DNA of 64,000 nucleotides from Caldimonas mangrovi (GTDB lineage Bacteria; Pseudomonadota; Gammaproteobacteria; Burkholderiales; Burkholderiaceae_C): NCBI RefSeq assembly GCF_023721835.1, contig NZ_JAMKFE010000004.1, positions 186,001 to 250,000 of the forward strand, read 5' to 3'. Shown piece by piece: positions 55,975 to 64,000 of this stretch (position 1 is its first letter; each line of letters starts with the position of its first letter). The notes under the pieces were generated by a model. It saw only the letters and a program-made list of their open reading frames with translations, ran no database searches and was not told where the DNA came from. The position numbers and the translations under genes were made by a program.

Positions 55975-56916
55975 TCAATGCGCCTTGCGGGCGCCGCCAC
56001 GCCCGGTCGACGGCTTGGCCATCTTGCCTGCACCGGGCGCAAGGGCGCCGCCCATGCCGAGGTCGGCGCCGGTCATCGGGTCTTCGCTCGGGTCCGAGCG
56101 GGTGCGCGCGGCCGCCTGCTGCACGACCGCAGCCTCCTCGTCGGTGAGCATCACTTCCGGCAGACCGCTGCCGCCGTCCACGGCCAGCTGGTCCTCGCGT
56201 TCGCTGACGTAGGTGAAATGCTCGTCCATGTTCCAGGGCCCGCGCGTGTCGCCTTCGCCCTGCGACATGTTGAAGTAGGTGTTCGCAAAGCGCGGATCGC
56301 CGGGCAGCTTGCCGGGCGGGAAATTCGGCTGCATCGAATACAGGGCCTTCTCGAACGACTGCTGGTGGGCGATTTCGCGCGTCATCAGGAAGCCCAGGGC
56401 TTCCTTCACGCCCGGGTCGTCGGTGGCGTTGATCAGCCGCTCGTAGATCATCTTGGCGCGCGCTTCGGCGGCGATGTTCGAGCGCAGGTCGGCCGAGGGA
56501 TCGCCAATGGTGTCGACGTAGGCCGCTGTCCACGGGACGCCGGCAGAATTGACCAGGGCCGGGCCGCCGCCGTACAGCACCTGGGTGAGGTGCGAATCGT
56601 TGCCGGCGCCGGTGATCGAGCGGTACATGTCGGCTTCCTGCTCGGCGCCTTCGGCGATGCGGCCCTTGGCACCCTTGTTGAGCATCGCGACGATGGTGCC
56701 GATCACCTCCAGGTGGCTCAGCTCCTCGGTGGCGATGTCCATCAGCATGTCCTTGCGGCCGGGGTCGTCCTCGGCCAGCGCCTGCGTGAAGTAGCGGCAT
56801 GCGGCCGCCAGCTCGCCTTGCGGCCCGCCGAACTGCTCGAGCAGCAGATTGGCCAGACCCGGGTTGGTTTCGCTGACACGCACGGTGTATTGCAGTCGCT
56901 TGTTGTGAGCAAACAT
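55975..56916 (-). CDS. Manganese (non-heme) catalase
   Basis: A 313-residue dimanganese catalase that splits hydrogen peroxide. Ligands are visible in EQFGGPQGEL (Glu about 35), TEELSHLEV (Glu and His about 65-69), and the two later helices EARAKMIYERL and TREIAHQQSFEKAL (Glu and His about 150 and 182). About 35 C-terminal residues rich in glycine, alanine and lysine extend beyond the core. GGAAGGAG lies upstream of ATG 56916. It is followed on the same strand by the ZIP gene. Confidence 0.93.
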   Translation of the reverse strand: MFAHNKRLQYTVRVSETNPGLANLLLEQFGGPQGELAAACRYFTQALAEDDPGRKDMLMDIATEELSHLEVIGTIVAMLNKGAKGRIAEGAEQEADMYRSITGAGNDSHLTQVLYGGGPALVNSAGVPWTAAYVDTIGDPSADLRSNIAAEARAKMIYERLINATDDPGVKEALGFLMTREIAHQQSFEKALYSMQPNFPPGKLPGDPRFANTYFNMSQGEGDTRGPWNMDEHFTYVSEREDQLAVDGGSGLPEVMLTDEEAAVVQQAAARTRSDPSEDPMTGADLGMGGALAPGAGKMAKPSTGRGGARKAH

Positions 56917-56931
56917 CGAAAGCTCCTTCCT

Positions 56932-57009
56932 GGTACCTGCAGGTACCTGCACTGAATCCTGAGAAGTGGGGCGGCGCGCGGGCCGCGCGGCCCGCACATG
57001 GGATTCAGT
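56932..57009. promoter_or_regulatory. Structured leader of the manganese catalase gene
   Basis: GGTACCTGCA occurs twice in tandem (from about 56932). Further upstream the arms ACTGAATCC (from 56950) and GGATTCAGT (to about 57009) enclose an 18-base perfect palindrome GCGGGCCGCGCGGCCCGC. This lies in the expected promoter region, but no -35/-10 pair stands out. Confidence 0.45.
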
Positions 57010-57092
57010 AGGCAACCCACGGGCCCGGGGTGGCCGGCGGCGATCAGGCTTTCCTATCCCGGCGATAGCCGCAGTCGAAGGCCGGCTGCGGC

Positions 57093-57345
57093 TCAGGCCG
57101 CCGCCGGCAGGAACGCGGAGTCGCTGAACCGGACCCGGTCCGGCAACCCCAGGCCATCGGCCCAGCGGCTCATGGCGTCGGCACTCATCGGCCGGGCGAA
57201 CAGGAAGCCCTGCAATTCGTCGCACTGCAGGCCGCGCAGCAGGTCGCGCCGGGCATCGGTTCGACACCTTCGGCGGCGACGCTGAGCCCCAGCGTGCGCC
57301 AGTTGCGCCACGGCCGTGCTCAGGCACACCGCATCGGCGGCGAAA
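57093..57345 (-). pseudogene. EAL domain remnant
   Basis: The end LLRGLQCDELQGFLFARPMS matches the C-terminal part of cyclic-di-GMP phosphodiesterase EAL domains. LGLSVAAEGVE, the preceding conserved strand, is readable only in another frame, with shifts on each side. There is no catalytic EVL or DDFG part. A short, decayed 3' piece of a signalling gene. Confidence 0.7.
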
Positions 57346-57399
57346 CCCGCAGCGGCCATCCCGGTGTCGTGCATGCCCGAGATGGCCGGTGCGCGCCGC

Positions 57400-57445
57400 T
57401 TGACAACCAGTCTGTTGGAATTTAGATTAAAGGCTAATTAACCAT
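57400..57445 (+). promoter_or_regulatory. Sigma-70 promoter with an ArsR-type operator
   Basis: TTGACA (57400-57405), 17 bases, TAGATT (57423-57428). The -10 is overlapped by TTAG and CTAA (57422-57437), an inverted repeat with eight bases between. It lies 32 bases before the ArsR start codon, in markedly AT-rich sequence. Autorepression by the ArsR protein is likely. Confidence 0.7.
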
Positions 57446-57459
57446 TTGGCGAAATAAAC

Positions 57460-57825
57460 ATGGTTCCCGACCGGCTCAGCCTCACCTTCGCTGCACTGGC
57501 CGACCCCACGCGCCGCGCCATCCTGGCGCGCCTGGCCGAGGGCGAGGCCAGTGTCAACGAACTCGCGGCGCCGTTCGAGATGCGCCTGCCCAGCGTGTCG
57601 AAGCACCTCAAGGTGCTGGAGCAGGCCGGCCTCGTGGAGCAGAGCCGGCAGGCGCAGTGGCGCCCGCGCCGGCTGCGCGCTGCGCCGCTGAAGGAGGTGG
57701 CGCAGTGGGTCGAGCGCTATCGGGATTTCTGGGAAGGCAGTCTCGACCGCATGTCGGGCTACCTCGACGAGTTGCAGGGCAAGGCCACGCAGGAGAACAC
57801 ACATGGCAGCAGGAAGAAGCGCTGA
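57460..57825 (+). CDS. ArsR family transcriptional regulator
   Basis: A 121-residue winged-helix repressor, with LTFAALADPTRRAILARLAE and the recognition helix in RLPSVSKHLKVLEQAGLVEQ. It has no cysteine metal-binding motif, so it belongs to the ArsR branch paired with SRPBCC proteins rather than a metal sensor. The stop lies 23 bases inside the next gene, and a SRPBCC and a GFA gene follow in the same unit. Confidence 0.92.
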   Translation: MVPDRLSLTFAALADPTRRAILARLAEGEASVNELAAPFEMRLPSVSKHLKVLEQAGLVEQSRQAQWRPRRLRAAPLKEVAQWVERYRDFWEGSLDRMSGYLDELQGKATQENTHGSRKKR

Positions 57826-58306
57826 GCCGCCGGCCGGCGGCATCGCATTGGTGATGACCAGGGTGCTGGAAGCGCCGCGCGAGCTGGTCTTCAGGCTATG
57901 GGCTTCGCCGGAGCATCTCGCCAGGTGGTGGGGGCCTCGCGATGACGAAGGCCGCGATTTCACCGCGCCTTCCGTCGAGCTCGACTTCCGCCCCGGCGGG
58001 CGATATCGCATCTGCATCCGTTCGCCGCAGGGCCGGGAGTACTGGCATGGTGGCGTCTATCAAGAGATCATCGAGCCCGAGCGCCTGTCGTTCACCTTCC
58101 AGTGGGAAGAGGAGGGAGCGCCGGTGACGCTGGTCGAGGTGAGCCTGGCCGAGCATGGGGCTGGCCAGACCCTGCTCACCTTTCGCCAGTCGGGCTTCGA
58201 GAACGAGGCGTCGCGCGACGGCCACGAGGGAGGCTGGAGCGAGTGCATGGACCGACTGGGCGCCTATGCCCCGGCGGTTGCGGTCAACCTGGGAGAACAC
58301 CCATGA
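57803..58306 (+). CDS. SRPBCC (AHSA1-like) domain protein
   Basis: A 167-residue protein with the START-like fold: TRVLEAPRELVFRLWASPEH opens it, RWWGPRDDEG and VELDFRPGGRYRI follow, and the long C-terminal helix ends GGWSECMDRLGAY. AHSA1-like proteins paired with ArsR regulators bind unknown hydrophobic ligands. It overlaps the ArsR gene by 23 bases and the GFA gene by four. Confidence 0.9.
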   Translation: MAAGRSAEPPAGGIALVMTRVLEAPRELVFRLWASPEHLARWWGPRDDEGRDFTAPSVELDFRPGGRYRICIRSPQGREYWHGGVYQEIIEPERLSFTFQWEEEGAPVTLVEVSLAEHGAGQTLLTFRQSGFENEASRDGHEGGWSECMDRLGAYAPAVAVNLGEHP

Positions 58307-58656
58307 ATCAGCGCTACGCCGGCAGCTGCCATTGCGGCCGCGTTGCCTTCGAGGTCGAGGGCGAACTCGACGGCGCCATGGCCTGCAACTGCTCGATCTG
58401 TTCGCGCAAGGGCTCGCTGCTGTGGTTCGTGCCGCGCGAGCAGCTGGTGCTGCGCACGCCGGACGACGCCGCGGCCACCTACATGTTCAACAAGCATGTC
58501 ATCAAGCACCGCTTCTGCCCGGTGTGCGGCATCCATCCGTACGGCGAGGGCACCGCGCCGGACGGCAAGGCGATGGCCGCGATCAACGTGCGCTGCCTCG
58601 AGGGCGTCGACCTGGAGGCCCTCGAGGTGACGCACTTCGACGGGCGTTCGAAGTAG
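58303..58656 (+). CDS. GFA family (CENP-V/Gfa) zinc protein
   Basis: A 117-residue zinc-binding protein. The four to six cysteines of the fold are seen in GSCHCGRVAFE, CNCSICSRKG and FCPVCGIHPYG. Family members include glutathione-dependent formaldehyde-activating enzyme, but the real activity of most is unknown. It ends the ArsR-AHSA1-GFA operon, with an ATGA overlap with the preceding gene. Confidence 0.9.
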   Translation: MNQRYAGSCHCGRVAFEVEGELDGAMACNCSICSRKGSLLWFVPREQLVLRTPDDAAATYMFNKHVIKHRFCPVCGIHPYGEGTAPDGKAMAAINVRCLEGVDLEALEVTHFDGRSK

Positions 58657-58680
58657 GTCGCCGGGGTTCGCGCCCTTCGA

Positions 58681-61600
58681 TCACGCGGCCTCTGCCGGGC
58701 CGGTGGCCGGCAGAGGCTGCCCGCGAGCGCCCGGCTCGCGCCTTGCGAAGCGCCCGATGCCCCATTGCACCGCGTCGTCCACGTAGCTGTACACCACCGG
58801 GATCACGAGCAGGCTCAGGACCGTCGAGGTGATCAGCCCGCCGATCACGACGATGGCCATCGGTGCGCGGAAGCTCGGATCGGCGCCCCAGCCGAGAGCG
58901 ATCGGCATCATGCCTGCGCCCATGGCGATCGTCGTCATCACGATCGGACGCGCGCGTTTTCGACAGGCGTCGACGATCGCGTCCCAGCGGTCCAGGCCGT
59001 GATCCCGGCGAGCGATGACGATGTAGTCGACCAGCAGGATCGAGTTTTTCGTCGCGATGCCCATCAGCATGATCAGCCCGATCATCGGTGGCAACGACAG
59101 CGCGGACCCGGTGACGAACAGCGCGAGAAACGCCCCCGGGACCGAGAGCACGAGCGCCGCCAGGATGGTGACCGGCTGCATGAAGTCCTTGAGCAGCAGC
59201 ACCAGCACCATGTAGATGCACAGGATGCCGGTCAGCATCGCCAGGCCGAAGCCGGAAATCAGCTCCCCCATCGATTCGGCGTCGCCCATCGGCGTTTGCG
59301 CCACGCCTGGGGGCAGGTTGCGCAGGCTGGGCAGCGCGAGTGCCGCCTGCTCGACGTCACTCAGTTCACGGCCGCTCAACTCGATCTCGAAGATGACGTT
59401 GCGCATGCGGTCGTAACGCGAGATCTCGGACGGGCCGCTGCCGACCTGCAGCACTGCGACGTTCTCGAGCGGCACCGGTCCGCGTGCACCGGGCACCGGC
59501 AAACGCTTGAGCGTCTCGAGGTCGTTGCGGGCGGCATCCGACAGCCTGACGACCATCGGCACCTGGCGTTCGCTCAGGTTCAGCTTGGCGAGTTCCTGGT
59601 CGTAGTCGCCCGTCGTGGCGATGCGCAGCGCTTCAGCGATCGCCGCCGAGGTGACGCCCAAGTCGGCCGCACGCGCGAAATCGGGCCGCACGACCAGCTC
59701 GGGACGCACCAGGCCGGCACTCGAGGTCACCGCGCCGATGCCGCGGATCGAGCGCAGCTCGCGTTCCACCTGTCGAGCGTGCTGCGCGAGCACGCGGCTG
59801 TCCTCGCCGGTGAGCACCAGCATGTAGTTCTCGCTCGAACCGCCCAGGCCGACCTTCACGCGCACGCCGGGCAAACTGGCGAGTGCAGCGCGAAACTGCT
59901 CCTCGATCTTCTGCCTTCTCACGCCGGGACGATCGCTGCGGTGGGTCATGTTGATCGTCAGGACGGCCGTGCGCACGTTCGCCGCGGAAGCGCCCGCCGG
60001 TTCGGACGGGTCGGCACCCGCGTTGCCGGCGCCGATCGCCGTATAGACGCTCTTCACGTGATGGTTCTGCTGCAGGAGGCCGCGCGCCTGCTCGGCGAGC
60101 GCCAGCGTTTCGCGCAGCTGGCTGCCCGGCGGCAGCGTGAGGGTGACCTGCGTTTGCGACTCGTCATCCGGCGGAATGAACGTGCCGGGAAGCGCTGCGG
60201 CGAGCAGCAGACCGCCGACGAAAAAGGCCGATGCCCCGGCGATCACCACGAAGCGGTGGCGCAGGCACCAGCGCGCCCACGACAGGTAGGCGTGCACCCA
60301 TCTCGGTTCGTGCCCGGCAGGCTGCTTCGGCGCGCGCAGCAGGTAGGCCGCCATCATCGGCGTCAGCATGCGCGCGACGACGAGCGAGAAAAACACCGCG
60401 ATTGCCGCCGTCCAGCCGAACTGCACGAAGAACTTGCCGATCGTGCCGCTCATGAACGCCGTCGGCAGGAACACCGCGATCAGCGAGAAGGTGGTCGCGA
60501 TCACCGCGAGCCCGATCTCGTTGGCGGCCTCCATCGCTGCCTGGAGGGGCGGTTTGCCCATCAGGAGGTGGCGCTCGATGTTCTCGACCTCGACGATGGC
60601 GTCGTCCACCAGGATGCCGATCACCAGCGACAGCGACAACAGCGTCACGATGTTGATCGTGAACCCCATCAGGGACATCACCGCGAAGGTCGGTATTGCG
60701 GACAGCGGCAGCGCCACCGCCGAGACGAAGGTCGCCCGCCAGTCGCGCAGAAACAGGAACACCACCAGCACCGCGAGCGCTGCCCCCTCGTAGAGCAGCC
60801 ACATCGAGCCGTCGTAGTTCTCGACCACGGGATCGACGAAGTTGAACGCTTCCGTGACGGTGATCGTCGGGTGCCTTTCCTTCAGCCGGTCGAGCGCGGC
60901 GCGCACCCCTTCGGCGACTTCGATTTCGCCGGCGCCGCGTGCGCGCACGATCTCGAAGCCGACCACCGGGCGGCCGTTCAGGAGCGCGATCGACCTCGGC
61001 TCGGCCACCGTATCGGCGATGGCGGCCACCTGGTCGAGCCGGATGCTGCGGCCGTCGCTCAGCGCGATCTCCACTGCGGCCATGTCCTCGGCTGTCTGCA
61101 CGGTGCCGAGGGTCCGCACGGAATGTTCGGCATGTCCGAAATCGACACGACCGCCGGACGCCTCCTGCTGCACCTGGCGCAGCTGGCGGGAAATGTCGGC
61201 CGCGGTGGCATTCAACGCGAACAGTCGCGCCGGGTCGAGCTCGACGCGCACCTCGCGGGTGACGCCGCCGACGCGCGAGACGGCGCCCACGCCAGGGACC
61301 GCCAGCAGGGTGCGGCTGACCTCGTCGTCGACGAACCATGACAGCGCTTCGTCATCCATGCGCGAGGAAGCCACCGTGTAGGTCAGGATGGGGGTGCCGG
61401 AGAACTCCACCTTCCTGATCACCGGGTCGCGCAGGTCGGGCGGCAGATCGGCCCGCACGCGCGCCACCGCGTCGCGCACGTCGTCGACGGCCTCCTGGAT
61501 CGGCTTTTCGAGATGAAATTCGACCGTGATGCTGGCGTTGCCGTCGGTCAGGATGCTTTGTATGTGCTTGACCCCCTGCACGGTGGCGAGCGAGTTTTCG

Positions 61601-61806
61601 ATCTTGCGCGCGACATCGGTTTCGAGCTGCGACGGGGAGGCGCCGGGCAGCGTGGCGACCACGGTCACCTCGGGCAGCTCGACGTCGGGAAAGTTCTGCA
61701 CCTTCATCGCCCGGAAAGCCATCAAGCCCGCCAGCGTCAGGATGACGAACAGCAGGACGGCCGGGGTCGGGTTGCGGATCGACCAGGAAGAGACATTCAG
61801 GTTCAT
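58681..61806 (-). CDS. RND efflux transporter inner-membrane subunit
   Basis: A 1041-residue AcrB/HAE1-type proton antiporter. Twelve helices, two large periplasmic loops, and the proton-relay aspartates in VIGILVDDAIVEVENI (about 404-419). The N-terminus WSIRNPTPAVLLFVILTL is typical. A 10-base hairpin (58689-58716) lies inside the last codons and could serve termination between this and the GFA operon. It is third in the operon after the outer-membrane factor and the adaptor, so substrates are probably toxic organics; the exact class is unknown. Confidence 0.93.
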   Translation of the reverse strand: MNLNVSSWSIRNPTPAVLLFVILTLAGLMAFRAMKVQNFPDVELPEVTVVATLPGASPSQLETDVARKIENSLATVQGVKHIQSILTDGNASITVEFHLEKPIQEAVDDVRDAVARVRADLPPDLRDPVIRKVEFSGTPILTYTVASSRMDDEALSWFVDDEVSRTLLAVPGVGAVSRVGGVTREVRVELDPARLFALNATAADISRQLRQVQQEASGGRVDFGHAEHSVRTLGTVQTAEDMAAVEIALSDGRSIRLDQVAAIADTVAEPRSIALLNGRPVVGFEIVRARGAGEIEVAEGVRAALDRLKERHPTITVTEAFNFVDPVVENYDGSMWLLYEGAALAVLVVFLFLRDWRATFVSAVALPLSAIPTFAVMSLMGFTINIVTLLSLSLVIGILVDDAIVEVENIERHLLMGKPPLQAAMEAANEIGLAVIATTFSLIAVFLPTAFMSGTIGKFFVQFGWTAAIAVFFSLVVARMLTPMMAAYLLRAPKQPAGHEPRWVHAYLSWARWCLRHRFVVIAGASAFFVGGLLLAAALPGTFIPPDDESQTQVTLTLPPGSQLRETLALAEQARGLLQQNHHVKSVYTAIGAGNAGADPSEPAGASAANVRTAVLTINMTHRSDRPGVRRQKIEEQFRAALASLPGVRVKVGLGGSSENYMLVLTGEDSRVLAQHARQVERELRSIRGIGAVTSSAGLVRPELVVRPDFARAADLGVTSAAIAEALRIATTGDYDQELAKLNLSERQVPMVVRLSDAARNDLETLKRLPVPGARGPVPLENVAVLQVGSGPSEISRYDRMRNVIFEIELSGRELSDVEQAALALPSLRNLPPGVAQTPMGDAESMGELISGFGLAMLTGILCIYMVLVLLLKDFMQPVTILAALVLSVPGAFLALFVTGSALSLPPMIGLIMLMGIATKNSILLVDYIVIARRDHGLDRWDAIVDACRKRARPIVMTTIAMGAGMMPIALGWGADPSFRAPMAIVVIGGLITSTVLSLLVIPVVYSYVDDAVQWGIGRFARREPGARGQPLPATGPAEAA

Positions 61807-61819
61807 CGTGTTCCCCGGC

Positions 61820-62977
61820 TCAGTTCACGGCAGCGGACGCTGCGCCCGAGACCAGCCTGCCGCTGCTTCGTGCCACCGGATCGTCGACCACGCGCACCAG
61901 ATCGCCGTCGCCGAGAAAGGCGCCACCGGCCGCGACCACCCGTGCCGACGCATCGATGCCGCCGGTGATCTCGATGCGGTCTCCCGCGCGTCGGCCCGCC
62001 ACCACCTTGGTCTGCATGACTTTCGAGTCCGTGCCGATGCGCATCACGTAGGCGTGGCCGTCGCGCAGCAGCACGGCGCTCTGCGGCAGGGTCATCGCCC
62101 GGCCGGTGCCGATGTCGAACTCACCGCGCGCGAACATGCCGGCACGCGCCGGAGTGTCCGGCGGCAGGTCGACGTAGACCAGGCCGTTGCGGGTCTGGAT
62201 GTCGACCGCGGGCGAGACGACCCGCAGCCTGCCTTCGATCGTTTCCCCGCCGGCTGGCGTCAGGCGCGCCACCTGCCCGGGCGCCAGCTTTGCCAGCTCG
62301 GACGCTGCGACCTCGGCGCGCCATTCCAGCCGGCCGCGGCGAATCAGCCGAAACAGTTCCTGCCCCGCCGGGAGCACGGCACCGACCGTGGCGCTGCGGG
62401 CCGAGATCACGCCGTCGTCGGGCGCCAGCACCCGGGTCTGGGCCAGGCGGAGCTGCTGCGTTCTCTCGGCGGCCTGCGCCGCTTCCAGTCTCGCCCGTGC
62501 CGTGCGTTCCGCAGTGAGGTACTGCTGGATCTGCTGTGCCGACATCGCACCCGTCGCCTGCAGGCCGTGGGCGCGCCGGGCGTTGTCCTCGGCGTCGGCG
62601 AGCGCTGCCTCGAGTTCGGCGACGGCGGCGCGGCTTTGCGCGAGGTCGGCATTCACCGTGTCGGACGCAAAAGCGGCGAGCACCTGGCCGCGCCGGACGA
62701 CATCGCCCACGTTGACGTTGACGGCGGCCAGACGCAGGCCGTCGGCCTCGGTGCCGATGCTGGCCTCCTGCCAGGCCGAGATGTTTCCGTTGGCCGAGAT
62801 CCTGACGGGCAGCACGGCCGACTGCAGCGTGGCCGCCGCCACGGTCAGTGCGGGCTTCGGCACCGCGACGGCTGCCACGGCTGAAGCTCGACGGGAGGCA
62901 TGGACGGCCCATGCGGCGGTGGCGGCGAGGATCACCGCAACGACCACGGCGGCCGCGATGGAACGGGGCTTCTTCAT
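61820..62977 (-). CDS. RND periplasmic adaptor (membrane fusion protein)
   Basis: A 385-residue HlyD/AcrA-type adaptor. N-terminal helix about 7-27 (IAAAVVVAVILAATAAWAV). A lipoyl-like half (WQEASIGTEADGLRLAAVNV) follows, then a coiled-coil (NADLAQSRAAVAELEAALAD) and a beta-barrel domain (RMTLPQ-like TLPQSAVLLRDGHAYV). It links the inner-membrane RND protein to the TolC-type protein. ATG 62977 follows AAGGA at the right distance. Confidence 0.9.
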   Translation of the reverse strand: MKKPRSIAAAVVVAVILAATAAWAVHASRRASAVAAVAVPKPALTVAAATLQSAVLPVRISANGNISAWQEASIGTEADGLRLAAVNVNVGDVVRRGQVLAAFASDTVNADLAQSRAAVAELEAALADAEDNARRAHGLQATGAMSAQQIQQYLTAERTARARLEAAQAAERTQQLRLAQTRVLAPDDGVISARSATVGAVLPAGQELFRLIRRGRLEWRAEVAASELAKLAPGQVARLTPAGGETIEGRLRVVSPAVDIQTRNGLVYVDLPPDTPARAGMFARGEFDIGTGRAMTLPQSAVLLRDGHAYVMRIGTDSKVMQTKVVAGRRAGDRIEITGGIDASARVVAAGGAFLGDGDLVRVVDDPVARSSGRLVSGAASAAVN

Positions 62978-63050
62978 CGTTCTGTTCCTTGCTTTCTGCA
63001 CGGCGCATTCGGCCGCCAATTGAGAGATCGGAGGGGGTGGACGGCCTGGG

Positions 63051-64000
63051 TCATGGGGCAGGTTCACGGCCCGCCGCATGCACTGCCGCGGGGGACCAGC
63101 CGCCGCCCAGCGCGCGGTACAGCGCGATCCAGGCCGAGATGCGCTCGCGTTGCAGGTCGGTCGCTGCGCCTCGTGCAGCGACCACGCTGCGGCGCGCATC
63201 CTCGAGCTCGAACAGGCTGGACACGCCGGCGCGATAGCCCGCCTCGGTGGCCTGGTACGAGCGCTCGAAGCCGCTGGCAGCATTCGCAACGCCCTCGCTG
63301 CGCCGGGCCGTGCTGTCCAGCGTGACGAGGGCGGTCTGCACGTCGCGGATCGCTTCACGCAGGCGAGCGGCATAGATCGACGTGGCTGCCTCGTAGCGGG
63401 CGCGGGCCGCTTGCGCGTTGGCGCGGCGTGCCCCGCCGTCGAACAGCGGCAGCGTGACCGTCACGGGGCCGATGCTCCAGACCGTGCCGTCGCTGCTGAC
63501 GCCGCCACTGGCGACACGTGTCGTCCCGATCGTGCCGGCCAGGGCAATGCGCGGCCACCGCTGCGCCTGCGCCTCGGCTGCGTCGGCGCTCGCCGCCACG
63601 ACATCGTGCGCCGCCGCATGGATGTCGGGACGCTGCGCAAGCGCCTGTGCCGGCAAGGCGGTGACGCCGAGTTCGGGCGGCTGCGGCAGCTGAGCCGTGC
63701 CGGTGGCGAGGTCGCGCCGCAATGCGGCCTCGTCGCGGGCGGTCAGGGCACTCAGCGCGCCGACCAGAAGATCGCACCGCGCCCGCTCCCGGATCAGCGC
63801 CACATGGCCTTGCGCAGCGCTGGCATTCGCGAGGTCGGCCGCGGCCGGGGGCCGGAAGCCGGCATTCGCCGCCAGGCTGGTGATCTGCGCCGTGCGCGCC
63901 TGCGAATGGGCGTCCGCCTCGGCCTGCTGTACTTGGGCCTCGCACGCTCGCAGCTCGACATAGGTTGTCGCCACTTCGGCAGCCACCGAGACCCGGGCGT
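63051..64000 (-). CDS. Outer-membrane efflux protein, TolC/NodT family (5' truncated)
   Basis: C-terminal two thirds of an outer-membrane channel protein; the start lies to the right of the window. Visible are the paired helical barrel segments (TYVELRACEAQVQQAEADAH, RYEAATSIYAARLREAI) and the second repeat ending near SSLFELEDARRSVVAARGAA. The frame runs through 64000 without a stop. It belongs with the adaptor and RND genes downstream. Confidence 0.9.
   Translation of the reverse strand, partial: ARVSVAAEVATTYVELRACEAQVQQAEADAHSQARTAQITSLAANAGFRPPAAADLANASAAQGHVALIRERARCDLLVGALSALTARDEAALRRDLATGTAQLPQPPELGVTALPAQALAQRPDIHAAAHDVVAASADAAEAQAQRWPRIALAGTIGTTRVASGGVSSDGTVWSIGPVTVTLPLFDGGARRANAQAARARYEAATSIYAARLREAIRDVQTALVTLDSTARRSEGVANAASGFERSYQATEAGYRAGVSSLFELEDARRSVVAARGAATDLQRERISAWIALYRALGGGWSPAAVHAAGREPAP

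Noticed and set aside
58765-61341. 858-residue plus frame antisense to the RND transporter
   Set aside because: A high-GC shadow frame, His/Arg/Gln-rich with no domain; the RND gene on the other strand is certain.

Overview
The window is GC-rich chromosomal DNA, very probably from a betaproteobacterium of the order Burkholderiales (Rubrivivax/Leptothrix/Variovorax neighbourhood). This is inferred from the gene order xseB-ispA-dxs, PEP-CTERM proteins, a selenoneine (sen) cluster, a tungsten aldehyde oxidoreductase operon and Hrp-type regulatory boxes. No rRNA, tRNA or CRISPR array was seen. Both ends cut a gene: a dienelactone hydrolase on the left and a TolC-type outer membrane factor on the right.

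Positions 1-11.4 kb are mostly housekeeping: a ZIP transporter behind a strongly structured leader, a universal stress protein, an overlapping operon (class III cyclase, EamA exporter, sulfurtransferase), a Rieske oxygenase with a clear terminator, xseB-ispA-dxs, and folE2. The folE2 3' end with its stop-codon hairpin is repeated three more times just downstream (11.37-11.73 kb). Then comes a promoter with a perfect hrpII (PIP) box driving a 52-residue protein and an HrpB1/HrpK-like protein.

Positions 12.4-17.7 kb carry the sen cluster: senB-senC (selD-like) and a GNAT gene on the minus strand, senA divergent on the plus strand, followed by a LysR regulator and an atypical RidA protein. Positions 17.7-27.7 kb form a tungsten module: a ModE-type regulator, tupBCA for tungstate uptake, an AcoR-like regulator without its AAA+ domain, and an operon for an AorABC-type aldehyde oxidoreductase with a MoaD-like protein and a 103-residue orphan. 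A frameshifted DUF1003 gene lies between.

Positions 27.7-48.3 kb are an accessory region: nucleotidyltransferase-fold proteins, an AadA-like enzyme, two HAF-repeat PEP-CTERM paralogs and two other PEP-CTERM proteins, paralogous ankyrin proteins, and a lytic transglycosylase under a second hrpII box. It also holds many remnants: pieces of the ankyrin and nucleotidyltransferase genes, three copies of one gene tail, a LysR fragment, a truncated Tae4 amidase, and a decayed IS3 element with inverted repeats but no target duplication. This looks like a region shaped by repeated duplication, deletion and insertion.

Positions 48.3-64 kb return to conserved genes: a class II UvrA, a VOC protein, an MFS transporter fused in frame to an AraC-type domain, a glutathione transferase, a GlxA-type regulator, a second ZIP transporter, a manganese catalase, an ArsR-AHSA1-GFA operon behind a clear sigma-70 promoter, and an RND efflux operon. 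The most notable points are the two widely separated hrpII promoters with identical geometry, the sen cluster, the tungsten module and the folE2-tail repeats.
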